In this document: in pieces, positions 36,433-44,439 of the stretch
How positions within the stretch are numbered: the first letter of the stretch is position 1
Layout: every line of letters starts with the position of its first letter
From: Anaerolineae bacterium
GTDB taxonomy: Bacteria > Chloroflexota > Anaerolineae > Aggregatilineales > Aggregatilineaceae
Assembly (NCBI GenBank): GCA_023382715.1
Contig: JAHDWP010000005.1
Location: 79,834-143,833 of the forward strand
DNA: 64,000 nt
Reading direction: 5' to 3'
Notes under the pieces: generated by a model
Databases searched by the model: none
The model's input: only the letters and a program-made list of their open reading frames with translations
What the model was told of the DNA's origin: nothing
Made by a program: the position numbers and the translations under genes

Positions 36433-37170
36433 ATGATAAACATCGCAGCCCTCACCAAACGCATGAGCCGCTTGAAGTACTTCCGTAGTCTGTCGCTGAC
36501 AGACATAACCGGGATCGTGGCTTCTGGCTCTATCAAGACGATGAAAGCTGGGTCGGTCATCGTGATGGAGGAGTCGCCCTGCGCGGGGCTGTTTGTGCTG
36601 TTGTCTGGGCGGGTGCACCTGTTCCGGCTGGGGCCGAACGGGCAGGAAGTGCTCATTGATACCCTGGATTCCATCACCATGTTCAACGAGGTGTCCATCC
36701 TCGACGGCGGCCCCAATCCGTTCACCGTCATCGCGGCCCAGGACTGCATCATCTGGAACGCCGATTATCAGACGTTGCAGGGCCTGGCCGACCGCTATCC
36801 GCAGGTGGCGCTGGGGTTTCTGCCTGTGCTGGCGGCCCGCACTCGCGTGCTGATCGCGATGGTCGCCGATGTATGCTTTCGTTCGGTGCGCGGGCGCACG
36901 GCCAAGCTGATCCTTGACCTGTCCGATCATGGCGAGTGGCCTATCTCCCGCCAGGAACACTCGATTCACATGCTGGCTGCGCAGATCTCCACCGCCCCGG
37001 AAGCCGTCAGCCGCGCGCTGAGCTTCTTCCGCAACGAAGGATACATCAGCACGTCGCGCTCCACGATCAAGGTGTGCGATGCCAAAGGGCTGGCAGAGTT
37101 CGCTCAAATCGAAGGCATGCCATGCCCACGCCCGCCAGACCAGCCTTCTCGAATGAGTTGGTACTGCTGA
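36433..37170 (+). CDS. Crp/Fnr-family transcriptional regulator
   Basis: 245 aa. Residues 1-120 are a cyclic-nucleotide-binding-like sensor domain (GSVIVMEESPCAGLFVLLSG). A long dimer helix is followed by the HTH at about 176-205 with recognition helix PEAVSRALSFF. E190, S193 and R194 reproduce the E-x-x-S-R of FNR/DNR-type proteins, which recognise TTGAT-like half-sites. There is no N-terminal Cys cluster for an Fe-S sensor, so a DNR/NnrR-type heme or other ligand sensor is more likely than FNR. Matching boxes lie at 37219 and 44180. Confidence 0.87.
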   Translation: MINIAALTKRMSRLKYFRSLSLTDITGIVASGSIKTMKAGSVIVMEESPCAGLFVLLSGRVHLFRLGPNGQEVLIDTLDSITMFNEVSILDGGPNPFTVIAAQDCIIWNADYQTLQGLADRYPQVALGFLPVLAARTRVLIAMVADVCFRSVRGRTAKLILDLSDHGEWPISRQEHSIHMLAAQISTAPEAVSRALSFFRNEGYISTSRSTIKVCDAKGLAEFAQIEGMPCPRPPDQPSRMSWYC

Positions 37171-37218
37171 CTCTGGGGCAGCAGGCGCGGTGAGCGGCAG
37201 CCGCTTTTTCTGCTCTAC

Positions 37219-37260
37219 TTGACGAAAATCAAATACATCTCAAAGCGCTTGTGATATGAT
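37219..37260 (+). promoter_or_regulatory. Crp/Fnr-type box and promoter of the norB-like operon
   Basis: TTGACGAAAATCAA (37219-37232) is one base off TTGAT-N4-ATCAA. An extended -10 TGATATGAT ends at 37260. With +1 at about 37267 the box is centred at -41.5, the class II activator position. The leader to the norB-like ATG is about 210 nt. Confidence 0.75.
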
Positions 37261-37479
37261 GAACAAAAGGCCCGCTCTGAGAGCAGGCGGGTTTCTCGTG
37301 GCTTGGCAAAAACAGGCTGACGAAGTGTTCTGCAAGGCGCGTTCGGGGGATGGAGCGCGAGCGATGAGTGCCGAGGCGGGAAGGACAACCCCCATGCCCA
37401 GGCCTCCGGACTTCCAGGCTCGTCATCCGCAGTGGGCGCGCACCATGGTTGGGCTTCCCCGGTTAGGAGAAGAGAATTG

Positions 37480-38994
37480 ATGCAAGCCATTCGGTCTCGT
37501 TTCACGTTCCTGTTCCGCTCCACCAAGGGGCTGGTGCTGGTCGCCATCGCCGCGATCGCGCTCGTGACCGCGATCTTCGGCATGTTGTCCGGCCCGATGG
37601 TGGAGTGGGGAGTCAAGGATGTGGTCGTGCGCCTGCTGGACCTGGACCTGGTCCCGGCGGAGCGTGAAGGCCGCATCATCATGCTCTACCACGCGATAGC
37701 CATGGCTGTTGTGGCCATTGCCGTGTATCTCATCACGGCGGTCGTGCCCATGAAGCCGCACGAACAGGCCACCATCAACGCCACAGTGACCGCCGGCTAC
37801 ATCTTGTCCATGATCTGCGGCCTGGCGTTCGCCTATCTCGGCCACGAATGGATCTTTCATGGGCTGTGGCTGTTCGGCCTGTCGCTGGTGTTCTTCGCGG
37901 GCATCCTGCTGGCTGCCGCGTTGTGGCCCTGGCGACGCGACTACCAGATCAAAGACACTGCTTACGCCCATTGGGGCCGGATCGATCTGGAGCGTGCCGC
38001 CTTCTTCACGATGGCCGTCGCCACCCTCGGCTCGGCGATGTTCGGGGCGGTCACCGGCTCGTACTGGGGCAACGGGCACGAGACTTTCCTGGCCGAAGAC
38101 CTGATCCGCGAGCCGCACAAGACCAACCTGGAATATTCGATCATCGGCCATCTGCACATCATGTTGACGCTGATCGCGGTGGCTGTGGCGCTCATTGTGG
38201 GGCGGCGCTTTGACTTCAAAGGCCCGCTGCACAAGATCAGTATGCCGATCATGATTATTGGCACCATCGTGATCACCATCGGCGCGTGGACCGTTGTGCC
38301 CATACCGCCCATCGCCCACATGATCATCTACTTCGGCTCGGTGCCCGTCCTGCTGGCGGCCCTGTTCATGGTCATCTTCGGCTTCCGCAAGCTGATCCAG
38401 GAAGGGCTGGCCAAGAGCGGGGGCAGGGGTTTCGGAGCGAGCCTCAAAGCCCTGGTGCACGATCCGCTGCGCTTCGGCATGTTGTGGCAGATGGTCTTCA
38501 TGAACTTCACGGTCAGTTTCATCGGCATCTTCGTCGCCGTCAAGCTGGACGAGATCTTCCGCGTGTGGCCGGCCCGCGACGAGCGGCTGATCCTGACCGG
38601 GCACTGGCACGTCCTGTCCGGCATCGTCGCCACGATCATCCTGTTCTACTACGCGGATATGGTGGGGCTGAAGGGCAAGGTGCGCCAGTGGTTCGGCTGG
38701 CTGGTGATTGTCGGCTCGGATGTCGCCTTTGCTTCGGTGACGATCTTCGAAGTCAAGCGGCTGTTTGTCTCAGAGGCCGACCAGCAGCCGGTGGTCAACT
38801 GGACGATGGCCCTGGCCGACATCGGGCTGATCGTCGTGCTGGTGATGCTGGCCGGGCTGATGGTCTGGCGTCTGGTGGATTTGTTCAAGCGCGATGGACA
38901 GTGGCGGACGGAGCTGCGCCACGATCCTCACGTGGGCATCGCGCAGGGTGATGCTCCCGAATCGCTGGCGGCTGCGCAGGAGTTGTCGAAATGA
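37480..38994 (+). CDS. NorB/heme-copper-oxidase-like 12-TM membrane protein, divergent
   Basis: 504 aa with about 12 hydrophobic segments, as in heme-copper oxidase subunit I. H71 in the second segment (MLYHAIAM) and H375/H377 in TGHWHVLSGIVATIILFYYAD match the usual helix II and helix X (H-x-H) heme ligands. LGHEWIFHGLWLF recalls the NorB GQEYLELGRLW segment. The sixth segment has GHLHIM (H224, H226) and a later one PIAHMIIYF (H280) instead of the canonical H-x3-Y/E and HH ligands, so the second metal site looks altered. RBS TAGGAG precedes ATG 37480. It is the first gene of an operon with an FGE-like lipoprotein and heme O synthase. It might reduce NO, O2 or something else; the assignment is tentative. 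Confidence 0.6.
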   Translation: MQAIRSRFTFLFRSTKGLVLVAIAAIALVTAIFGMLSGPMVEWGVKDVVVRLLDLDLVPAEREGRIIMLYHAIAMAVVAIAVYLITAVVPMKPHEQATINATVTAGYILSMICGLAFAYLGHEWIFHGLWLFGLSLVFFAGILLAAALWPWRRDYQIKDTAYAHWGRIDLERAAFFTMAVATLGSAMFGAVTGSYWGNGHETFLAEDLIREPHKTNLEYSIIGHLHIMLTLIAVAVALIVGRRFDFKGPLHKISMPIMIIGTIVITIGAWTVVPIPPIAHMIIYFGSVPVLLAALFMVIFGFRKLIQEGLAKSGGRGFGASLKALVHDPLRFGMLWQMVFMNFTVSFIGIFVAVKLDEIFRVWPARDERLILTGHWHVLSGIVATIILFYYADMVGLKGKVRQWFGWLVIVGSDVAFASVTIFEVKRLFVSEADQQPVVNWTMALADIGLIVVLVMLAGLMVWRLVDLFKRDGQWRTELRHDPHVGIAQGDAPESLAAAQELSK

Positions 38995-39911
38995 AGCGCA
39001 TAGGCTTGATCTTTGTTCTGATAGTGGCGAGTGGGCTGCTGGCCGCCTGTGGTGGCAAGGCCACGGCAGAGCCGCCGATCATTGACACCGGCGTAGACCC
39101 GGAGTCCTGGGCGGTCGTCCCGGCGGGCGAGTTCCTGGAAGGTCAGCACGAGCACCCGACCCTGGTGGACTACGACTACGAGATCATGGTGACGGACGTG
39201 ACCAATGCCCAGTACGCGCGCTACCTGAACGAGGCGCTGGCGGCGGGGGCGGTCAAGCTGGTCGCCGAAGATCAGCAGATCGTTGGCTATTACCCTGGCG
39301 ATGAGTTTCGCGGGGCCAAGCACGAAGAACGGATTGACGAAGGCGACTGGCTGCACATTGACCTGAACGAAAAAGGCCTGCGGCTGAGCTTCGACGGCAC
39401 AACCTTCACGCCCCTGCCGGGTTATGAGAATCACCCGATGGTGGAAGTGACGTGGTTCGGCGCGCGCGCCTACTGCGAGTACTACGGCGGGCGACTGCCT
39501 AGCGAGGTGGAGTGGGAGAAAGCTGCGCGCGGCACGGACAATCGTCCCTTCCCCTGGGGCGACGCGATCGAGCGCAACAACGCCAATTTCTACAGCAGCC
39601 ACGATCTGTATCAGAAGATCACGGACAGCCGCGGGGGCACTACGCCGGTCGGCTTCTACAATGGCAAGACCTACGACGGCTACAAGACGCTCGACTCGCC
39701 CAGCCCCTACGGCCTGTACGATATGGGCGGCAATGTGTGGCAGTGGACGGGAAACGTGTACGAAGAGCAGCACTACCGCTATATGCGCGGCGGCAGCAAG
39801 ATGGAGTACGAGCAGTGGCTGCGCGTCTGGGCGCGCAACAACGCCCACCCGAAGTACTTCGGCCCCAGCGTGGGCTTCCGCTGCGCGCGTGATATCGCAA
39901 CGACTGAGTAA
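38991..39911 (+). CDS. Lipoprotein with SUMF1/FGE-sulfatase domain (NirV-like)
   Basis: 306 aa. Lipobox LLAACGG (Cys at about 20). The FGE-type domain runs from about residue 40: TDVTNAQYARYL, PMVEVTWFGARAYCEYYGGRLPSEVEWEKAARG, PYGLYDMGGNVWQWTGN, YMRGGSK, VGFRCARD. NirV-like members occur next to nitrite/nitrous-oxide reductase genes, with unknown function. Formylglycine generation is unlikely because only one C-terminal Cys is present. ATGA overlap with the norB-like gene. Confidence 0.85.
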   Translation: MKRIGLIFVLIVASGLLAACGGKATAEPPIIDTGVDPESWAVVPAGEFLEGQHEHPTLVDYDYEIMVTDVTNAQYARYLNEALAAGAVKLVAEDQQIVGYYPGDEFRGAKHEERIDEGDWLHIDLNEKGLRLSFDGTTFTPLPGYENHPMVEVTWFGARAYCEYYGGRLPSEVEWEKAARGTDNRPFPWGDAIERNNANFYSSHDLYQKITDSRGGTTPVGFYNGKTYDGYKTLDSPSPYGLYDMGGNVWQWTGNVYEEQHYRYMRGGSKMEYEQWLRVWARNNAHPKYFGPSVGFRCARDIATTE

Positions 39912-39926
39912 TACCGGAGCAGAGAA

Positions 39927-40820
39927 GTGACGGCGACATCCCTTCCCTCACAGCAACAGCCGTTGAGCCTGGGCGCGCGCGTGCACGCCTACTGGCAGCT
40001 TATCAAGAGCCTGCAAACAGGGCTGCTGCTGGTCACGGCAGTGGCCGGCTTTATGAGCGTGTGCTGCCCGATCAAAGGGTGGCAGACGCTGATAGGCCTG
40101 GTGCTGACCATGTTCTGCGCAATCAGCGGTAGTACAGTGCTCAACATGGCGTACGACCGCGACATTGACGCCAAGATGGCGCGCACGGCCCGCCGCCCGC
40201 TGCCGTCCGGCAGGATCAGCGCAGCAGAAGCGCTGTGGGTTGGGCTGGCTCTGTGCGCGGTGGGGGTAGGCGGCGCGCTGGCACTCGATCCGCTCTATGG
40301 CCTGGTTGTGTTCGCGGGCGCGTTCTTCGACGTGGTCATCTACACGGTCTGGCTCAAACGGCGCACGCCCTGGTCTATCCTGTGGGGCGGCATCTCCGGC
40401 GGCATGCCCGTGCTGGCCGGGCGCACGTTGGGCATGGGCCAGGTGGAGACGGTGGGCCTGCTGCTGGCGTTGGCCGTGTTGCTGTGGATTCCCACGCACA
40501 TCATGACCTTTAGCATCAAGTACGCGGCGGACTACAAGCGGGCGGGTGTGCCGGTCTTCGCCAACACACACGGCGAGCGGATCACGCGCCTGATCATCAG
40601 CGTGTCTACCGCCCTGGCAGTGATCGTCATGACCCTGGCTGTGTGGCAGATCGAGCTGCACGTCAAGTGTGTGTACGCGAATATCAGCCTGGGCGCGGCG
40701 CTGATGTTCTTCACGCTCATCAGCCTGGCGTTCCCATCCCCCAAGCTGAACTTCGGCCTGTTCAAGTTCGCATCGCTGTACATGCTCGCTTCGATGATGC
40801 TGATCATGTTAGGCGCTTAG
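39927..40820 (+). CDS. ctaB: Protoheme IX farnesyltransferase (heme O synthase)
   Basis: 297 aa. UbiA-superfamily membrane prenyltransferase with nine hydrophobic segments. First Asp-rich motif NMAYDRDIDAKMARTARRPL (with the COX10-type RT-x2-RPL), then YTVWLKRRTPWSI, GGISGGMPVLAG, and a second motif region WIPTHIMTFSIKY. It converts heme B to heme O, so the operon's oxidase-like protein may use heme O or A. GTG start at 39927 with a weak RBS. A hairpin at 40842-40887 follows. Confidence 0.88.
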   Translation: MTATSLPSQQQPLSLGARVHAYWQLIKSLQTGLLLVTAVAGFMSVCCPIKGWQTLIGLVLTMFCAISGSTVLNMAYDRDIDAKMARTARRPLPSGRISAAEALWVGLALCAVGVGGALALDPLYGLVVFAGAFFDVVIYTVWLKRRTPWSILWGGISGGMPVLAGRTLGMGQVETVGLLLALAVLLWIPTHIMTFSIKYAADYKRAGVPVFANTHGERITRLIISVSTALAVIVMTLAVWQIELHVKCVYANISLGAALMFFTLISLAFPSPKLNFGLFKFASLYMLASMMLIMLGA

Positions 40821-40841
40821 ACGGACTACATCCCGCGCACG

Positions 40842-40887
40842 GCAGACAGACTTTCGAGGTCCGCGCAGACTTCGGAAGTCTGTCTGC
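40842..40887. repeat. Palindromic repeat AGACTTCCGAAGTCT family, diverged copy
   Basis: Arms of 20 bp (40842-40861, 40868-40887) with two G-U mismatches. The right arm holds GACTTCGGAAGTCTG. On the plus strand it is followed by CGTTTC, so termination after ctaB is possible. Confidence 0.65.
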
Positions 40888-40980
40888 GTTTCACGCCTGT
40901 GAGCGCCCTGTCGCGGCGGCTGGCGCGCGTTATGAACTCCACACGCCCGGCGCGTAATGTGCAGGGCGCATGGGCAGCGC

Positions 40981-41076
40981 CTTGACCCCACCCTGTGGCT
41001 TCTCCTGCTGGCGAGGGGGACGGGTTTCGCCCCTTTCCCTGTGCGGGGAAAGAGGCCGGGGGAGAGGGGTTCAAGC
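40981..41076 (+). repeat. Partial GC-rich dispersed repeat
   Basis: CCTTGACCCCACCCTGTGGC followed by CCTTTCCCTGTGCGGGGAAAGAGG; a fragment of the dispersed family in the convergent gap 40821-41209, where I see no gene. Confidence 0.55.
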
Positions 41077-41142
41077 GGGCATGACGCGCTCTGGCTCTGC
41101 ATGGCGAGAGGGCAAATCTGGGGAAGGGGTGCCTACAAAGAA

Positions 41143-41176
41143 AGACTTCCGAAGTCTCCGAAGACTTCGGAAGTCT
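41143..41176. repeat. Palindromic repeat AGACTTCCGAAGTCT, copy 2
   Basis: Perfect 15-bp arms around CCGA, as at 34506. It lies 33 bp beyond the end of the minus-strand cytochrome operon and may terminate it. Confidence 0.7.
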
Positions 41177-41209
41177 CTATCCGGCACCTATGTACAGGCG
41201 GGGTGGCTG

Positions 41210-41899
41210 CTAGGGCCGTAGCTCATTGGCGAGGACAGTTGACTCCGGCTGACGGATGACGGTGGCCGCCGCCTTCAGGAAGACGCCCAGGCCGCCCGCC
41301 GCGAACGCCAGCCCGACGATGCTTAGGCCGGGCTGGAGCACACCCGTCCAGTCCGTCCCTTCGTAGGTGTGCGAAGACCCCACCCACAGCGGCATGGTCA
41401 GCATCATGACGCCGACGAGCAGGGCGGCCATGCCCCCGGCGGCGGTGGCTTCTTTCTTGCCGCGCGGCTTCGAGAACGAGATGCCGCCCCGGATAGAAGG
41501 CAGCCCCATGATCAGGAACAAGACCAGTGTGAACAGGTTGATGTAGAACTTGATATTGGCCGGGACCATCTTGCCGCGCAGCACCAGCGACGAGCGCGCG
41601 TGCAGCTCGCCCATCACCGCGCCCACGATCAGCACCAGCAAAGCGTTGCGATAAGCGTGAGAGCCGCCGCGAAACAACCCAAAAGTGGCCGACACGCCAG
41701 CGATCCCGATGGCGATGGTGATCAGCATCATGCGCTGGTAGAGCCACTGGTGATCTTTGAGGACCAGCATCGGCGGGAAGTTGTCGGTCAGAAAGGCCGC
41801 GCAGACCGTGCCGATCCCACCGAACAGATTCATCGCCGCCGTCATGCCCATCGCGACGACCGCAACGATCCACAGGATTTGGGCAGATTTGACAGTCAT
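41210..41899 (-). CDS. Six-TM membrane protein of unknown function
   Basis: 229 aa. Hydrophobic segments include AQILWIVAVVAMGMTAA, MLITIAIGIAGVSAT, NALLVLIVGAVMGELHARS, LFTLVLFLIMGLP, AALLVGVMMLTMPLW and SIVGLAFAAGGLGVF. No family recognised. Start at ATG 41899 with GGAGAAG upstream; TTG 41914 is unlikely. It is the last gene of the octaheme cytochrome operon. It could anchor or link the cytochromes to quinol; that is inference. Confidence 0.75.
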   Translation of the reverse strand: MTVKSAQILWIVAVVAMGMTAAMNLFGGIGTVCAAFLTDNFPPMLVLKDHQWLYQRMMLITIAIGIAGVSATFGLFRGGSHAYRNALLVLIVGAVMGELHARSSLVLRGKMVPANIKFYINLFTLVLFLIMGLPSIRGGISFSKPRGKKEATAAGGMAALLVGVMMLTMPLWVGSSHTYEGTDWTGVLQPGLSIVGLAFAAGGLGVFLKAAATVIRQPESTVLANELRP

Positions 41900-41955
41900 G
41901 AGACGCTTCTCCAACTACTCTCGACTCTGAAAGAAACGAGGTTGAGGCCGCCCGG

Positions 41956-42888
41956 CTATTTGAACTTCCCAGGGAGCACCTCAACGTGGCAGCCACTGCG
42001 ATTGCAACTCACCTCGCTCGTCAGCGCGTGCGAGAGATACGGGAATAGCTCCTGACCTTCGCCACCCGCGAAAGTCACCCACAGCCCGTCGCGCGCCTCG
42101 TCGGCGCCCACAGCCATCTCGCTGGAGTCATGGCAGGCGACGCAGTGGACAATCGCGTGATCGGTGTCGTGCCCAGGCGTCTCCTTAAGCGTCTCATGGC
42201 AGCCGGAGGCGCCGCAGGACGCTGTCAGGGCGTGCGAGTCGTGGCAATCAGTGCATTCCAGGCCAGCGTCGGCGTGCGCCCCGCTCACCACAACATCGGC
42301 GTGCCCCTCGGTTTCGGCCCCGCTGTGGCAGTTCTGGCAGAGCTGGCTGTTCGAAGAGACCTTCGCATACTGCTCGATGGCGGGCGCTTCAAGCCAGCGC
42401 ACATCGGCCTGGACAATGCCGTTGCGGTCTACCTGGTGGCAGACCTTGCAATCCACCGAGTGAGCGTTGGCCGGCTCGATCAGGGGCGGCGGCGGCTTGA
42501 CCTCAAATTTGCAGACCGTGCAGCTGGCCGGCATATCATCCATCGAAGGGATGTAGTTAAGCGGGTCGTGGCACTGGTTGCAGGTGCTGTTGGTGCCATC
42601 GGCGGCCACCACATAGGTATCTGCGTGCTGCCCGGCCAGCCACCTGTCGAGGGGCGCGTCGGGCAATGCCTCGCCCGTGCTCCCGGTCGTGCCGCCCTGG
42701 CCCACCATCTGCGAGGCTGCGCCGCCCGTATTCTTGACGATGCTGACCGGCTCGGTGTTGCCCGCTTCGATCTGGTAGGCCGCGACGATCGCCACGGCGG
42801 CGGCGATCAGCAGCACGGCGATGACTGTGTCGCGCACCCTGCTCAATGGAGAGGGTTGTGTATGTTTGGTATTGCTGGGCTTCATCAT
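41956..42888 (-). CDS. Octaheme cytochrome c with CxxCK heme motif, membrane-anchored
   Basis: 310 aa. One N-terminal TM segment (VIAVLLIAAAVAIVAA) places the rest outside the membrane. Eight heme motifs: CNQCH (103-107), CTVCK (123-127), CKVCH (147-151), CQNCH (184-188), CTDCH (212-216), CGASGCH (225-231, CX4CH), CVACH (249-253), CNRSGCH (295-301, CX4CH). Lys in a CxxCK motif marks the catalytic heme of NrfA/ONR-type nitrite reductases. It is paralogous to the upstream 43013-43972 gene but has two CX4CH motifs. Start chosen at the double ATG 42888/42885; a longer frame begins at 42948. Reductase activity is inferred. Confidence 0.85.
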   Translation of the reverse strand: MMKPSNTKHTQPSPLSRVRDTVIAVLLIAAAVAIVAAYQIEAGNTEPVSIVKNTGGAASQMVGQGGTTGSTGEALPDAPLDRWLAGQHADTYVVAADGTNSTCNQCHDPLNYIPSMDDMPASCTVCKFEVKPPPPLIEPANAHSVDCKVCHQVDRNGIVQADVRWLEAPAIEQYAKVSSNSQLCQNCHSGAETEGHADVVVSGAHADAGLECTDCHDSHALTASCGASGCHETLKETPGHDTDHAIVHCVACHDSSEMAVGADEARDGLWVTFAGGEGQELFPYLSHALTSEVSCNRSGCHVEVLPGKFK

Positions 42889-43012
42889 GTCCCCGCTATG
42901 TGAACAGTCTGGTTGAGAGGGGTGTTCTCGCTTTCTCACCAGACCCATTGGTTAGGGAGTGGCTCGCGGTGCGCGGAGTTGATGCGGGCGCACCGCGAGC
43001 CAGGCTATTTTA

Positions 43013-43972
43013 TTACGGGGCCGTGCCGTCTGCGTTCAGGACAGCCAGTCCCCATTCGTTGTCGGCGTAGTGGCAGCGGTCGCAAGTGACTTGCCACTGC
43101 ACGCTGTGCGACACGATAGCCGTGATGGTTGACTCACCGCCGCGGCTGACGCTCTTCTCCAGCGTCGTCCAGACGCCGCCCATCGCTTCGTCGGGGTGCG
43201 GGCCTACCGCAGCGCCAGAGGCGTCATGGCAGGCGAGGCACTGCACCTTCTCGAGGTGGATGGCGTTCATGCCCTTGATGTGCGTGTCCAGCTCGGCCAC
43301 GTTGCTGTGGCAGTCAACGCAGGCCATCGGCTGCTGGGTGTGCGGATTGTGGCAGTCGGAGCACTGGTCGGGGCGGTGTCCGCCGATGGTCGCGGCCCAG
43401 TTGCGGTGGGCGCTGCCACCCAGGATGATCTCGTGATCCACGCCACGCCCACCGGTCTCGGAGACGCCCGTCGAGTTGGTGTGGCATTTGCCGCACAGCT
43501 CGTTGGTGGTCGCCACTGGCTCGTATTCCCCGGCGATCGGGTTGAGCCACGCATTCGACGAGGCATTGATCAGGTCACCTTCGACCACGTGGCAGGTCGA
43601 GCAGGCAATGCCCACCCAGTCTTCGCGGCTAACGAAGTCCATCGTGGGAGCGATGCGCAGCTCGGGATCGAAGGGGAACTTGCACGTCACGCAGTTGGGC
43701 GGCGCAGACGGGCGCGCGGCGGGGTCCCAGTTCTGCGGTGAGTGACAGCGGGAGCAATAGGTGTTGGGGCCTTTGCCCTCATCATAGGTGTTGCCGTGCG
43801 GGCTGCCTTCCCACGCCTGAATGACGTCGGGATAGTCAGCGAGCGGCTTCATCTCGTCGGCGTCCTGAGCCTGGGCCGAGCGGATCGAGCCGACCGCCAA
43901 CGCTATCGCCAACACGACGCAGGCACAGGCGAGCAACCTGAGCCAACTGGAAAATCCTCTCAACGTTTGCAT
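43013..43972 (-). CDS. Octaheme cytochrome c with CxxCK heme motif, periplasmic
   Basis: 319 aa. Signal peptide (LLACACVVLAIALAVGSIRSAQA). Eight motifs: CSRCH (73-77), CVTCK (94-98), CSTCH (124-128), CGKCH (160-164), CSDCH (204-208), CVDCH (218-222), CLACH (245-249), CDRCH (297-301). The order matches the downstream paralogue: C-x2-CH-x-P-x-N, then CxxCKF at position 2. In NrfA the CxxCK heme is the first of five, and in ONR it is the fourth of eight, so this placement is different. RBS GAGGAG lies 6 bases before ATG 43972. First gene of the minus-strand operon, with a Crp/Fnr-type box upstream. Confidence 0.87.
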   Translation of the reverse strand: MQTLRGFSSWLRLLACACVVLAIALAVGSIRSAQAQDADEMKPLADYPDVIQAWEGSPHGNTYDEGKGPNTYCSRCHSPQNWDPAARPSAPPNCVTCKFPFDPELRIAPTMDFVSREDWVGIACSTCHVVEGDLINASSNAWLNPIAGEYEPVATTNELCGKCHTNSTGVSETGGRGVDHEIILGGSAHRNWAATIGGHRPDQCSDCHNPHTQQPMACVDCHSNVAELDTHIKGMNAIHLEKVQCLACHDASGAAVGPHPDEAMGGVWTTLEKSVSRGGESTITAIVSHSVQWQVTCDRCHYADNEWGLAVLNADGTAP

Positions 43973-44150
43973 GTGCATCTCCTCAAAGTCCTTGTGTGTT
44001 CTCCGCGCAAAATCAAGCAAACACAGCGTCGCCTGAACCAGTGAGAACGATGCCCGGCAGTGGGCCGGGAGAGCAGGGTGAGATGGCGGCCAGGAGAACG
44101 CTCAACGCAGCGGGCGAACACATTACTGATAGTTCGCCCCCCTTTTGTGT

Positions 44151-44193
44151 ATCATATCACAAAGAATGAGGGGGTGTCTTTGACTTTTGTCAA
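44151..44193 (-). promoter_or_regulatory. Crp/Fnr-type box and promoter of the octaheme cytochrome operon
   Basis: TTGACAAAAGTCAA (read on the minus strand, 44193-44180) is a perfect TTGAC-N4-GTCAA palindrome. The -10 TGATATGAT ends at 44151. Inferred +1 is about 44144, so the box is centred near -42.5. The 12 bases TTGTGATATGAT are identical to those of the norB-like promoter. Confidence 0.75.
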
Positions 44194-44361
44194 ATAGGAG
44201 CATGGTGCGATCGGCGAAGATTGAGAGGATATTGATGGGTAGCGGATAGCTTCATGCACGGAGAGAGAGCCGGTCGAACGCAGTGAGGCTAGGGGGTGAG
44301 ATCAAGGCCCCGCGCCCAGCGAACCGCTGATAACCCTGGCAGGCACCCCTTCGCGCGCTTG

Positions 44362-44390
44362 TTGTAATCGCATCCCGTTCGCGTTACGAT
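44362..44390 (+). promoter_or_regulatory. Candidate promoter of the selenoprotein gene
   Basis: TTGTAA, 17-bp spacer, TACGAT (44385-44390). Gives a leader of about 43 nt to the GTG start, with GGAGG at 44429-44433. Confidence 0.5.
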
Positions 44391-44439
44391 GATGCTCGCA
44401 ACATTCGTGGCCGCTCATTATGACTCATGGAGGATACCA

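Larger units (their letters stand above)
43973..44439. other. Divergent gap holding two promoters
   Basis: About 465 bases without a gene. It contains the Crp/Fnr-type box and -10 for the minus-strand cytochrome operon and the plus-strand promoter at 44362-44390. Nothing else is recognised. Confidence 0.7.

Noticed and set aside
37256-37480. Small 74-codon frame in the leader of the norB-like operon
   Set aside because: Its start overlaps the -10 element and it has no RBS; probably untranslated leader.
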